Below, one piece after another: positions 55,011 through 63,868 of a stretch of 64,000 nucleotides of DNA. The DNA comes from Cellvibrio fontiphilus (GTDB lineage: Bacteria > Pseudomonadota > Gammaproteobacteria > Pseudomonadales > Cellvibrionaceae). A program made the position numbers and the translations under genes. Every line of letters starts with the position of its first letter. The stretch's first letter is position 1. Under the pieces are notes generated by a model. It ran no database searches. It was not told where the DNA came from and worked only from the letters and a program-made list of their open reading frames with translations. The DNA lies in the NCBI RefSeq assembly GCF_035317345.1, contig NZ_JAYKTU010000006.1, one strand, 5' to 3'.

Positions 55011-56564
55011 CTATTCATCATCAGCCAATGTTTTTAATGGCTCCATAGGCACCAGCTCCAATGTCAGCCCGCTTTTTGTGACCACTGGCGGCGGTCGATG
55101 GCCCGGGCTTTTTATACTGGATGTATTTGTATTGGATGTTTTTACACTGGGCGGCTTTCTACCTTGCAAACTGGCCTGCGCAGCCTGGGCTTCAATCACC
55201 TCCTGCTTTTTGCGTTCAGCGATTTTTTCCAGCTGCTGTGCCATGTGCCGGCACTTATCCGCTTGCGGCTGCATATTGGGCTGCTGCGCCAAGGTGTCAG
55301 CAAACAGGAAATAGGCTTGTGGCAGCTCAGGGTAATCAGGGAATTGTTTGTGCATGCCGTTTAATAATTTGATTACCAAGGCAATATCGCCCTGCTGCTT
55401 TAACAGGCCTGCCAATTGCAAGCGCAGCGCGGGCGCGTCGGGTAAAAAATCTGGCGCTATCAACCGTATTTGTTTGAACACTGGAGTGAGTTTGTCGATG
55501 CGTTTTTTGCGATTGAGAAAATTCAAATAGAGGCTGCCGAAATCCGCCATAAGTGCGGCTTTTTTACATACATAAAGCAGTTCAAAAAATTGTTCGAAAA
55601 AACGCGCATCATTGGGAAATTGTTTGAAGGCCTGATAATAGAGTGTAACTACCCGCTCGTAATCACCCTCTTTTAGTAACACTTGAATTTGCGCAGCTAC
55701 GCGATCCGCCTCTTCACGCGCTGGCGCTATTTCATCGTCTTCAATCCTGGCGCTGTAACCCAATTGATCCTGATATTGGAACAGCATGTAGCCCATCAAA
55801 TGAAAGGTGACCAGAGTGTAATAACTGGACACCATAGACTGCAGCAAGTAGGACACCGCCGGCACTAATTGACCAATCCATTCCTGTAACAGGCCGACCG
55901 AAGTCATCATGATCAGGATAAACGCCATCAACAGTCCGTAGGGCAAACCAATAGCACCAATCAAAGCCAATGCCGCGATTGGGTTTATCGCTTCCAACAA
56001 ACTTTCGCTTTGCGCAAAGCGAATTAACATCGCCGGAAAGCAGACAACAACGAGAAATCCCAGGACACCACCCACCGCAGGCCCCAGATAATAAGCCGCA
56101 CCACCCACCAACAGGGTGAGCAAAACGGTCATGACGATCAGTTTAAAAAGTAAACCCACACCGCCCTGATAAGCGTCCATTACATCCGGTGCTTTCATTT
56201 CACCCAGAGCCGTGTGTTCAAGGCAAGTCAGGCTGTACTTGAGCAACGCGCCAGCGGCGAACAGGTAAAGAAGAATAGATAGCAACCACAAAAATGGCAT
56301 CAACACCGCCACTACCGAGGCGATGGAAGTAATCACAATCAAACTCATGGAGGAGGCGTTTAATGGATATTTAAACGCCTGGGGTAAACGTCGCCAAAAA
56401 GGCTCAACCAAATTGCCCGAGCCCAAACTTTCCAGCACACCGCCGCACACAAAACAACGCGGCTGTGCTTGGGCATCGTCCACACAGTGATCACACTGAT
56501 GTAACTGACAGTTTGCGCAGTGATAAGTCGCACCATCCAATGGGTGATATTTACAGTAATGCAC
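55011..56564 (-). CDS. Zinc-finger, multi-pass membrane and TPR-like protein
   Basis: A 517-residue protein of unknown function. The N-terminus is a B-box-like zinc finger (C4-x2-H7, C16-x2-C19, C24-x2-C27, C37-x2-C40). A domain with about six membrane helices follows (about 72-270), of DUF4013-like appearance. The C-terminal half is soluble and helical with TPR-like repeats (EGDYERVVTLYYQAFKQFPND; QQGDIALVIKLLNGMHKQFPDY), ending in a Ser/Asn/Lys/Pro-rich tail. It starts 18 bases after the rhomboid stop, so they form an operon. Confidence 0.82.
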   Translation of the reverse strand: MHYCKYHPLDGATYHCANCQLHQCDHCVDDAQAQPRCFVCGGVLESLGSGNLVEPFWRRLPQAFKYPLNASSMSLIVITSIASVVAVLMPFLWLLSILLYLFAAGALLKYSLTCLEHTALGEMKAPDVMDAYQGGVGLLFKLIVMTVLLTLLVGGAAYYLGPAVGGVLGFLVVVCFPAMLIRFAQSESLLEAINPIAALALIGAIGLPYGLLMAFILIMMTSVGLLQEWIGQLVPAVSYLLQSMVSSYYTLVTFHLMGYMLFQYQDQLGYSARIEDDEIAPAREEADRVAAQIQVLLKEGDYERVVTLYYQAFKQFPNDARFFEQFFELLYVCKKAALMADFGSLYLNFLNRKKRIDKLTPVFKQIRLIAPDFLPDAPALRLQLAGLLKQQGDIALVIKLLNGMHKQFPDYPELPQAYFLFADTLAQQPNMQPQADKCRHMAQQLEKIAERKKQEVIEAQAAQASLQGRKPPSVKTSNTNTSSIKSPGHRPPPVVTKSGLTLELVPMEPLKTLADDE

Positions 56565-56582
56565 CTTCAGCTCCCTGCAGGG

Positions 56583-58013
56583 TTATTGATGACGAGTGGC
56601 GGTCAACTGCATCGCCAGCGTTTCGTAGTGGATTCGTTTGTTCATATCGCGCAAACGGGCAAACGCCGCTGCAAGCTTGGTAGCCAACACACTCATGGCG
56701 GGGTTGGTGCAACCATTGCGGCTCAATTGGTTAAACAGCTGCTCTGCCGCTTGCGGATTTTCCAAGGCGGAGAACTGCATGGCGAGTTTTAGCGCCGCCG
56801 CTTCGGTGAGCGATTCATGCACATCGGGGTTATCCAGCCAGACCTTGCCCAGTTTTTTAACCTGCTCAGGCGTCAACAGCGGCAGGGTTAATAAATTCAT
56901 CACCGCTGGGTTCAGCGCCTCGCCGCGTTCAATTTTTAGCAGGTTGTAACGGATCATCGCCAAATCAAACTGGTTTCCTTTTTGGGCGATTTGCGCATCC
57001 ACCAATTGCAGTGCGCGCTCAAAGCGGAATTTCTCGATGGCTTCGTAAATCTCCGCCAGCGCTTTTTGCTCGGGGTTTATCGTTTGGTCGCTGTTGATGT
57101 AATCATCATTAAACAGCGAGCGATTCATCACCCACGCCAAGCCGATTAATACCGCACCTGCCAAAAATCCACCGGCGTGAGCCATAAACGCCACATTGGA
57201 ATCCGGGTCAGTTTGGTAAAGGTAAATTTCCTTGCCGATATAAAACGGCAAAATCAGCAATGCCGGCGCACGGAAATAACCCACTAAAAAGAAAAACCAG
57301 TAAAAGAATTCAATTTTCTTAAAACGAAAAACCGCGAGGTACATGGCCATTACGCCGGATATAGCCCCCGACGCACCCACCAAGGGCTGACTACTGCTCC
57401 AATCCGTTGCGGCCTGTGCAAAACCGGCACCCACGCCGCTTAACAAATAAAACAGCAAAAACCGCCAGTGCCCAATGGCCGCCTCCACCGCAAAGCCGCA
57501 CACAATTAAAAAGAACATATTGCCCAGCAAATGCATGATATCGCCGTGCAAAAACTGGTGGGTGATTAAACTCGCAGGGCGCAATTGATTGGCTTGCAAA
57601 CCATTGGCGATATAACTCACCGACTGCACCAATTTATGCAAACGCGCCCGCTCAGTTGCCCAGAGGTCAAAGCGATCCGGCGTCATATAACTGCGCACAT
57701 TGGTTTGCAAATAGCGGTAAAAATCCTCGCGCATTAACAAATCGGCGATGATGTAATCGTACTGGCCTTTGGCATAACTGCGGCGATACTCCGCCAACTG
57801 CTCATCGCCCTGCTCTTCCAGGTAATCCTCAAAGATCGGCCATTCATCTTCAATAAAACCCTGTGTGTGATAGCTGGCCATAGCCTCAACCAGCTTGTTG
57901 GTATCGCCACTTTGATACAGGAAAAACACCATCACATTGATAAATACCAATGCACAAAGCACCAAGGGCGCATGGCGCCAATCCAGGGATTTCTCAGTAG
58001 GGACTATGATCAT
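56583..58013 (-). CDS. Rhomboid-family intramembrane serine protease with C-terminal helical domain
   Basis: A 476-residue rhomboid. The catalytic Ser is in VGASGAISG and the catalytic His in MAHAGGFLAGA; the oxyanion-site region QFLHGDIMHLLGNMFFL is present. An unusual soluble insertion of about 120 residues (EDEWPIFEDYLEEQGD onwards) lies between the first and second membrane segments, and a 160-residue helical domain follows the last. Inference: membrane-bound protease with regulatory domains; its partner may be the downstream zinc-finger/TPR protein. The substrate is unknown. Confidence 0.9.
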   Translation of the reverse strand: MIIVPTEKSLDWRHAPLVLCALVFINVMVFFLYQSGDTNKLVEAMASYHTQGFIEDEWPIFEDYLEEQGDEQLAEYRRSYAKGQYDYIIADLLMREDFYRYLQTNVRSYMTPDRFDLWATERARLHKLVQSVSYIANGLQANQLRPASLITHQFLHGDIMHLLGNMFFLIVCGFAVEAAIGHWRFLLFYLLSGVGAGFAQAATDWSSSQPLVGASGAISGVMAMYLAVFRFKKIEFFYWFFFLVGYFRAPALLILPFYIGKEIYLYQTDPDSNVAFMAHAGGFLAGAVLIGLAWVMNRSLFNDDYINSDQTINPEQKALAEIYEAIEKFRFERALQLVDAQIAQKGNQFDLAMIRYNLLKIERGEALNPAVMNLLTLPLLTPEQVKKLGKVWLDNPDVHESLTEAAALKLAMQFSALENPQAAEQLFNQLSRNGCTNPAMSVLATKLAAAFARLRDMNKRIHYETLAMQLTATRHQ

Positions 58014-58247
58014 TTGTTATCGTACATTCCTTTTGCGTGTGTGAACTGGCGCAAATATTAACCTTGGCCAAGTGCAATGTCATGTAGATTCCAGCGGCAG
58101 CTACCAGCGCATAGCCCCCTTATTCACACCAGTATTACCAAAGGAATAACACGCAGCCTTCGCCAAAGCGCGCACAAATAGCTGGACACTTTTTGAACGA
58201 AGTAAATCAAACTAAAACTGGCTATAGGTTTTTGCGAAGGTTGTTTA

Positions 58248-58253
58248 TATAAT
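58248..58253 (+). promoter_or_regulatory. -10 element of the tRNA-Arg gene
   Basis: A perfect TATAAT is followed by the GC-rich CCCGCCCGCC before the tRNA start. Such a discriminator is typical of growth-rate (stringent) controlled stable RNA genes. No convincing -35 was found. Confidence 0.5.
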
Positions 58254-58263
58254 CCCGCCCGCC

Positions 58264-58339
58264 GTCCCTGTAGTTTAATCGGATAGAACGTATGCCTCCT
58301 AAGCGTATGATGTGGGTTCGATTCCCGCCGGGGACGCCA
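58264..58339 (+). tRNA. tRNA-Arg (anticodon CCU)
   Basis: A 76-base cloverleaf. The acceptor GTCCCTG pairs with CGGGGAC, then discriminator G and encoded CCA. The anticodon stem TATGC/GCGTA encloses CTCCTAA, giving anticodon CCT, which reads AGG. The T arm GTGGG-TTCGATT-CCCGC is regular. Genomic islands often insert at the 3' end of such genes, and accessory DNA follows here. No second copy of the 3' end was found in the window. Confidence 0.95.
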
Positions 58340-58482
58340 TTTTTCCCCTCTGCATTTCCTCCCTGCCTTACCCCCACCCCAGCACAATTTAAAAATTAAT
58401 TTCGTTTTCGTAGCCCGTATGGAGCCTAGCGAAATACGAGAATTTTATTTTTTGATTTTTAAAAATTATGGGAGATGCAATA

Positions 58483-58514
58483 AAAAAATACCCAAGCGAT
58501 GCTTGGGTATTTTG
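58483..58514 (-). terminator. Terminator of the LprI-domain gene
   Basis: AAATACCCAAGC pairs with GCTTGGGTATTT around GAT (58487-58513); on the minus strand seven T follow. It lies 67 bases after the gene's stop. Confidence 0.85.
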
Positions 58515-58580
58515 GGCGGCTAACGGCCAAGAGCGGAAGTTGGCACTTATGCAGGATGGGTAGAAATTACCTTCTACAAC

Positions 58581-60038
58581 TTAATTAGCACTAGCTTTAT
58601 AAGTTAGCATTGCTCTATCAGAAGAAACATCATAACTCCAAATATGAGTTACTGAACGGCCAGATATAGCAATTAACGCAATTGAGTCTCCATTAGCAAT
58701 AACCTTTAACGGTGAAGCGCGATAATTATTGCGATCATAAATGCGGCCATAGCCCACAAGCTTGTCAGCAACTCTCTTACTTTTTAAATAAGCTCCTTCA
58801 CCGCTAAAGATCACAATTTCGCCCGAAGCGCTCCAGCCGACATAACGATCCATAGTTTCATCATAGAATATAGAATTTATGTCGTGATTTTGTGCCGAAT
58901 AAGCGTCAAGCCAAGCATCTTTTGCTGGAAAATATCGATAAAGATACCCTTCACCACCAAAGGAAATAATCGACAGTAAATCTCTCTTACTATCATAGGT
59001 AATGTCTGTACCCCAAGAAATTTCTGGTAAATTTTGTGGTACTGCGGAGCTACTGTGCTTAGCTCCGGACTTATCGATAGACTCGATCTTCCCGTTCTGC
59101 AATTTATAGATAATATTGCTTTTAGTCGAAACCGTCACACCTTGGTTTACGTAAGCGCTTTTACTGTCGGCCTTAGGCCCTTGCAACGTCCATTCAACAA
59201 AATCATTGTTGATAGTCAATAATCGAAACGATAAATCTTTTGTCGGATTTTCTACCGGAGGCCAATCCAAACTAAGTTTTTTATTAACACTATCAACGGG
59301 AGAAACAACAATCTGGGTAGCAATTTTGTAAGAACCACTAAAGTAATCAACATGGTTGGTAGAGAAAAGCCGCTTGAGCTCCATCAGAATACTTTTGAAC
59401 TTAATGTTATTCTCATCTGTTGCATAAGGAATTTTAGTGAAATAGGTTGGTATTAGTTTGGGCGAAGACACCGTTGGACTCTCATAACCACCTACTAAAA
59501 TCGCTTTTATCGTGGTGTTTGGCGTTGATCGAACCTTCCACAGCACTCGTTCATAAGATGACAAAACTAAAATTACACTTGCGTTTGGTCTATCAACTGT
59601 AATTTCTACAGTTTCGCCAGCCGGCTCATAACCAGAAATCAGTACTAATTCCGCACCTTGCGCGATACTTTTATTTGGCTCTTCTGTCGATTGCACCAAG
59701 GTGTAATCTTCTTGATCTGGTGGATTCTTGATTACAAATAAACCTAAATATTTAATTCGCTCTTCATACATTCCCTCCAAACAGCTGGCATCCTTACATC
59801 TTGCCCTGGTTTTCGTTAGCCAATTAATCTGGTCTTTCACAATTTCGGATTTGGTTTTTTCACTGAACGTAGCTTCATCAAATACCCTATCAAGTTCAAC
59901 ATCTAACTCGCTTAAACGAGGGCTTTGGCAAATCATCTTTTCAGCAAAAGTTTTTGCCTTTTGACAATCAAAGCTAGCGGCTAAAACACTAGGGCTTATG
60001 ACGGAGACAAATAGAAATAACACACCATATACTTTCAT
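58581..60038 (-). CDS. Secreted protein with N-terminal LprI-like domain
   Basis: A 485-residue protein. A signal peptide (cleavage near LAA, residue 21) is followed by an LprI-like (DUF1311) domain at about 22-98 with its four cysteines (SFDCQKA, KMICQSPRLSELD, RCKDASC). The remaining 380 residues have no recognisable family but show several W/G-containing strands (VGWSASGEIVIFSGEG; HIWSYDVSSDRA) like a propeller-type fold. LprI domains are known as lysozyme inhibitors. The gene has RBS gggaa and its own terminator, and is A+T-rich like the operon upstream. Confidence 0.78.
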   Translation of the reverse strand: MKVYGVLFLFVSVISPSVLAASFDCQKAKTFAEKMICQSPRLSELDVELDRVFDEATFSEKTKSEIVKDQINWLTKTRARCKDASCLEGMYEERIKYLGLFVIKNPPDQEDYTLVQSTEEPNKSIAQGAELVLISGYEPAGETVEITVDRPNASVILVLSSYERVLWKVRSTPNTTIKAILVGGYESPTVSSPKLIPTYFTKIPYATDENNIKFKSILMELKRLFSTNHVDYFSGSYKIATQIVVSPVDSVNKKLSLDWPPVENPTKDLSFRLLTINNDFVEWTLQGPKADSKSAYVNQGVTVSTKSNIIYKLQNGKIESIDKSGAKHSSSAVPQNLPEISWGTDITYDSKRDLLSIISFGGEGYLYRYFPAKDAWLDAYSAQNHDINSIFYDETMDRYVGWSASGEIVIFSGEGAYLKSKRVADKLVGYGRIYDRNNYRASPLKVIANGDSIALIAISGRSVTHIWSYDVSSDRAMLTYKASAN

Positions 60039-60171
60039 TAAGTTTCCCTTTTAAATAATTTTCTACCAAATTGAATCACAACCAAACTCACATAAAGACT
60101 TTTTACGGCCATTTACAGATATTCGTCAATTTTACTGATGCCAGTTTTGGTACTTTCCGACTTTGATATGC

Positions 60172-62232
60172 TTACTCATTAGATTCTGAATTAGCTTCAT
60201 CACCCTCTATTGGCGCGATACAATAAGTCTTGTCATCAATATGAATCATATGGATCTTTTTGGAATCTATGCCTTCAATTAAGGCAGAAATATTGACGTC
60301 CTTTTTGTCATAGTCTCTATCCTGTGATATCGCAAGAATTACTTGTTTTTCAAGCTTACTACAGTGCGATAGCAACTGTTTCATGCTATCCACTCTCATT
60401 TGATGCTGGCCTGGCTCATCCATTACCAAGAAGCCGGGATGAGCACTCCCCATTTCAAGTAAACAAAGATAGTAAGACCAAATTGATCTCACAAAATCAC
60501 TAGCAGAAGAAACGTATCTGATATGTTGGGGCTCACTTCCTTTGATAAAAACGATTGGCATAAGTCTATGTGGAGGTTTATCTAAAATTGTTATATTTTT
60601 AACGCCATTGCTTTTATAGCCGAAAGAATCGAGCAACGAAACAAATAGTTTTTTGAATTCAGAGATAATTTCCTCATCGTTTGATACCAACTTTTTTAGC
60701 CTTCGCTCTTCATCTTCCGCTCGAAAATATTTTGCACTCAACTCTCTCATTATTACTTTAGTGGACCCAAGATAATCATCAAACTGATTAATGTCATTGA
60801 GCCGATATTTAAGCTCGGTCTGCATTTCGAGTTCGGCTCTAATTGCTTGCGATCCGGGGGAATTTAAATCTCTATCAATACTGTTAAGCTGCATCCTTTT
60901 GAGTTCAATATTTTTATCATAATAAGCTAAGGCAGATATGAATCTTTCAATAACTGCATTTGATGCTTCAATATAGGTTTCATACGTCGTTTTTTGGGAC
61001 TTGAGAAAAGCAATGCTCTTATCAATTGCACCCTCTGAAAGCTCAGAGTCCTTTTTGTTCTCTACACTGCTCTCGCACACGGGGCATTTGGCGGTATTCA
61101 AAACCTCCCAGCTTCTGCTAATGGATACCTTTTTTACATCTTGGAACCCCTGAATGTCTTTGATAGTGGAAGACAAAGAATTCTTAAAAATATCCAATTT
61201 TACCTTTTCTTCTTCATATAAATCTGAAGCCTCGGTTCTCTCTAATAAAAGTCTAGACAAGGAATCCTTAATACCGTCCCTGATGATTATCAAGTCTCTT
61301 GGTGCATTGCTGGGTGAGTCAGCAAGATTTATACGAAGATTAGATGCATCAATTTCGAGTTCAATCTTTTTTAACACATCATTAATTTTTATTTCTTTCT
61401 TTTCCGTATCTAGCTCGGCGGCGTAAATTCCATTAATTATTTTTTCTTCGACAGGTTTGTCATTATCAAAGCCGGATAAATAAAGCTGAAGTGCCTGAGC
61501 GCGATAATTTAAATCCCTTTCGATACGCTTCCATTCGATTTTCATCTGATTTTTTTCAGACTTTATTTGGTCGAGTTGCATATTTATTGCAAGTGAGCTT
61601 AAACCTAAACAATATTCTACGACCTTCTGCTTAGGATCTTTAATGCCGAATGTAGGCATCATGGAAAATAAATCCGACCAACCTTTAGTTTGCTCAATAA
61701 ACGCCAATGCGAATACATATTGCATATATAAGGGCTTTGTTGATTCACTGTTAAATGATTCAACATTACAAATTTCCAAAGCGTTTACTTCAGCAAGCCA
61801 TTGATAGAATCCCTGATAACCATGATCTCTGGCTGAATGAACAAATTTCGAAAAGGTTTTTATACCATCAAAGATTGCTATTTCGTTCAGGGTAATATCT
61901 TCTGAAGATTTTATACGACGAGTTAAGGTATATTCATTGCCATCATTCGCAGTAATTATTACAGAGCATTTTGATTCATAAATGTCGTATGAATGCCCAT
62001 CAAAATTGAGAGCCTGATGTAAAGCGGGACTGAGGGCATTAGTCCCTTTACTTCCCATGAGCTGCTCCATGCCTAGACAGTAATATAGACAACTTAGGAT
62101 TGTCGATTTGCCACTTGAATTGTCCCCAGTCAAAATATTGAGCCCTGGCTCAAAGGAATGGTCGAATCCAAACTCCTTGAAGCCTTCTTCTGTTCCCGCA
62201 GTGATACTCGTTTTTACTGAATTTATACGCAT
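60172..62232 (-). CDS. Rad50/SMC-like ABC ATPase of a three-component system
   Basis: A 686-residue ATPase. Walker A GDNSSGKST (36-44) lies in an N-terminal half and Walker B FLVMDEP (601-607) in the C-terminal half. The middle is mostly coiled coil (about 215-370 and 400-520) interrupted by a C383-P-V-C386 zinc-hook-like motif. SSAS (575-578) lies where the ABC signature is expected. This is the Rad50/SMC arrangement found in conflict systems. It starts four bases after the middle-component stop, so is the last gene of the operon. DNA contact or signalling role is inferred. Confidence 0.88.
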   Translation of the reverse strand: MRINSVKTSITAGTEEGFKEFGFDHSFEPGLNILTGDNSSGKSTILSCLYYCLGMEQLMGSKGTNALSPALHQALNFDGHSYDIYESKCSVIITANDGNEYTLTRRIKSSEDITLNEIAIFDGIKTFSKFVHSARDHGYQGFYQWLAEVNALEICNVESFNSESTKPLYMQYVFALAFIEQTKGWSDLFSMMPTFGIKDPKQKVVEYCLGLSSLAINMQLDQIKSEKNQMKIEWKRIERDLNYRAQALQLYLSGFDNDKPVEEKIINGIYAAELDTEKKEIKINDVLKKIELEIDASNLRINLADSPSNAPRDLIIIRDGIKDSLSRLLLERTEASDLYEEEKVKLDIFKNSLSSTIKDIQGFQDVKKVSISRSWEVLNTAKCPVCESSVENKKDSELSEGAIDKSIAFLKSQKTTYETYIEASNAVIERFISALAYYDKNIELKRMQLNSIDRDLNSPGSQAIRAELEMQTELKYRLNDINQFDDYLGSTKVIMRELSAKYFRAEDEERRLKKLVSNDEEIISEFKKLFVSLLDSFGYKSNGVKNITILDKPPHRLMPIVFIKGSEPQHIRYVSSASDFVRSIWSYYLCLLEMGSAHPGFLVMDEPGQHQMRVDSMKQLLSHCSKLEKQVILAISQDRDYDKKDVNISALIEGIDSKKIHMIHIDDKTYCIAPIEGDEANSESNE

Positions 62233-62236
62233 TATT

Positions 62237-62671
62237 TTAGTTTCGAATAATAGGTTTTTTAAATCTACTTTCAGAAATTTTAATTTCCTTCAGATAGTCC
62301 AAGTAACTCTTAAAAGCGTCATGCTGCTCCACTGAGTTAAGATATGCTTTACCGCTATCGGTGATAGAAATCTTTATTTCACCAGAGCTATCGATCAGCA
62401 TTTCAATAAATCTATTAGATTCAGCTAAAATAAGTGATTTTTTAAAATCATTATCAATATTCCAAGACGATAAAGTAATCTTTGAGGAAAAGGCATTTTT
62501 TTCAAGGCGTATAGTTTTCTCAAAGATGTAAGCAAGTTTTATAAATGACATGACCTTTGCGCCACCAAGACAATAGGTCAAACCCCCACAAATAATAGCA
62601 AGGTGAGTTAAAGTACTATTCTCTGGGGCAGTATCAAAGAAATGTGATTTCAGTTGGATTTCAATATTCAT
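62237..62671 (-). CDS. Putative middle component of the ABC system
   Basis: A 144-residue protein with no signal peptide and no catalytic motif. The central segment (SFIKLAYIFEKTIRLEKN to about residue 60) and the ITDSGKAYLNSVEQ segment suggest a winged-helix-like fold. Its ATG overlaps the protease stop by four bases (ATGA), and the ATPase begins four bases beyond its stop. In ABC-3C systems the middle gene encodes such an adaptor. The fold assignment is inference. Confidence 0.72.
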   Translation of the reverse strand: MNIEIQLKSHFFDTAPENSTLTHLAIICGGLTYCLGGAKVMSFIKLAYIFEKTIRLEKNAFSSKITLSSWNIDNDFKKSLILAESNRFIEMLIDSSGEIKISITDSGKAYLNSVEQHDAFKSYLDYLKEIKISESRFKKPIIRN

Positions 62672-63780
62672 TTTTTAAAATTCAAAGTGCAATCAGCTAA
62701 AAGACGAGCCACTTCACCAGCAGCTATTACTGAACTGCTTGATTTAATGGATGTACCGTCAAGTTCTTCTTGTAATAATTTAGTGAATTCATCTAAGATT
62801 TTATGAAATCGCTCGTTACCTTGCTGAATACTACCAACCTGATAATTTTTGTTTCCTGACGCCAATATCGCTTTCGCATTTTCTATTCGATCCCTATATA
62901 AACTATGATTTCGAATTTTGGTGCGCTCTATGTTTTCCCAAACCAATATATCGTTGACAAATCCATCAAGATCCTCCGGGGCCCAATTCTCTATAAAGGC
63001 ATCCATTTTTCGAGTTAGGTTTTCAATATCTCCATAATTATTAGCTTTTCTTTCCTCTACCATTTTCTTAGTGATATTTCTTTTAATTTCTGCAACATTC
63101 AATCGCAGTTGCGTATTTCCACCACGAAATTCTGATATTTCAATATCTGGTAAGAAGTATTTTTTTAAAATGCTGATGGATCTACAATTAACTCCATTGA
63201 ATGTATCCTTGTCTATATTTTGGGAGATTCCAACAAGATAAATATCATCGGTTTCTCTTATGAAAACTCCACTTCCTGAATAACCATTCATTACGCTTGC
63301 GCCCGTATTACCTTTCATGTCTGCATAGGCGCCAATAGGCACCTCAATGCAGAAAATACCCTCATTGTTACTGCTAGTATCTATTTTACAAGGGCAAATT
63401 GAGTGTGGCTTTAATGCCGTAGATTTTTGGGTTCCTCGAAAAACCAATGAAATCCCAGGAAACCCAATATCCTCACACAATTTAATCGAAGGAAAATATG
63501 GGAATGTATGCTTCACATCAACCGCGATTACGGCAATATCGTACTTTAGAATATCTTCGTGTTTTCCCACCAGAAATCCAAACTCAATCTTTCCATATTC
63601 TTCCGATGTTCCACTGAAGTTTTTAATATCAATTGTTTTGCCCTCATCATAATTTAATACATGCGCAACACTAATAACATAAAAAACGTTATTGATTTCA
63701 ATCAATACGCCAGACCCATGGTAAGTATCTAATTGATAAATCTGCACACAAGTTTTGGGTAGTACGTCCAATTCATTCAT
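62668..63780 (-). CDS. Trypsin-like protease effector with C-terminal domain
   Basis: A 370-residue cytoplasmic serine protease. The catalytic triad reads His40 (VISVAH), Asp81 (KYDIAV) and Ser168 (GYSGSGVF, the nucleophile in G-x-S-G). There is no signal peptide, unusual for this fold. The C-terminal part (about 225-370) is helical and unrelated to trypsin; in ABC-3C systems such a tail links the effector to the other components. It is the first intact gene of the operon, and its ATG overlaps the stop of a truncated upstream frame. Proteolysis of host targets on activation is inference. Confidence 0.85.
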   Translation of the reverse strand: MNELDVLPKTCVQIYQLDTYHGSGVLIEINNVFYVISVAHVLNYDEGKTIDIKNFSGTSEEYGKIEFGFLVGKHEDILKYDIAVIAVDVKHTFPYFPSIKLCEDIGFPGISLVFRGTQKSTALKPHSICPCKIDTSSNNEGIFCIEVPIGAYADMKGNTGASVMNGYSGSGVFIRETDDIYLVGISQNIDKDTFNGVNCRSISILKKYFLPDIEISEFRGGNTQLRLNVAEIKRNITKKMVEERKANNYGDIENLTRKMDAFIENWAPEDLDGFVNDILVWENIERTKIRNHSLYRDRIENAKAILASGNKNYQVGSIQQGNERFHKILDEFTKLLQEELDGTSIKSSSSVIAAGEVARLLADCTLNFKK

Positions 63781-63868
63781 TTTATAATGAAGCTACTTTG
63801 TTCTATTAGTTTGATATTGTGTTCAAGCTCTTCATCCGAGCTGATTAACACTCCGGTTCTTGCGGTTA
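63777..63868 (-). pseudogene. 3' remnant of a fourth operon gene, cut by the IS element
   Basis: A frame ending in TGA (63779-63777) overlaps the protease ATG as ATGA. Its last residues read ARTGVLISSDEELEHN and then IKLIEQSSFIIK. Upstream it runs to about 63869, where IS-like sequence begins, and meets a stop at 63881-63879. No start codon gives a sensible protein. The coupled overlap suggests it was part of the operon. Family not recognised. Confidence 0.55.

Noticed and set aside
60039..60171. Terminator or extra small gene between the ATPase and LprI-domain genes
   Set aside because: No stable hairpin with T-run and no supported reading frame; it probably holds only the LprI-domain gene's promoter.
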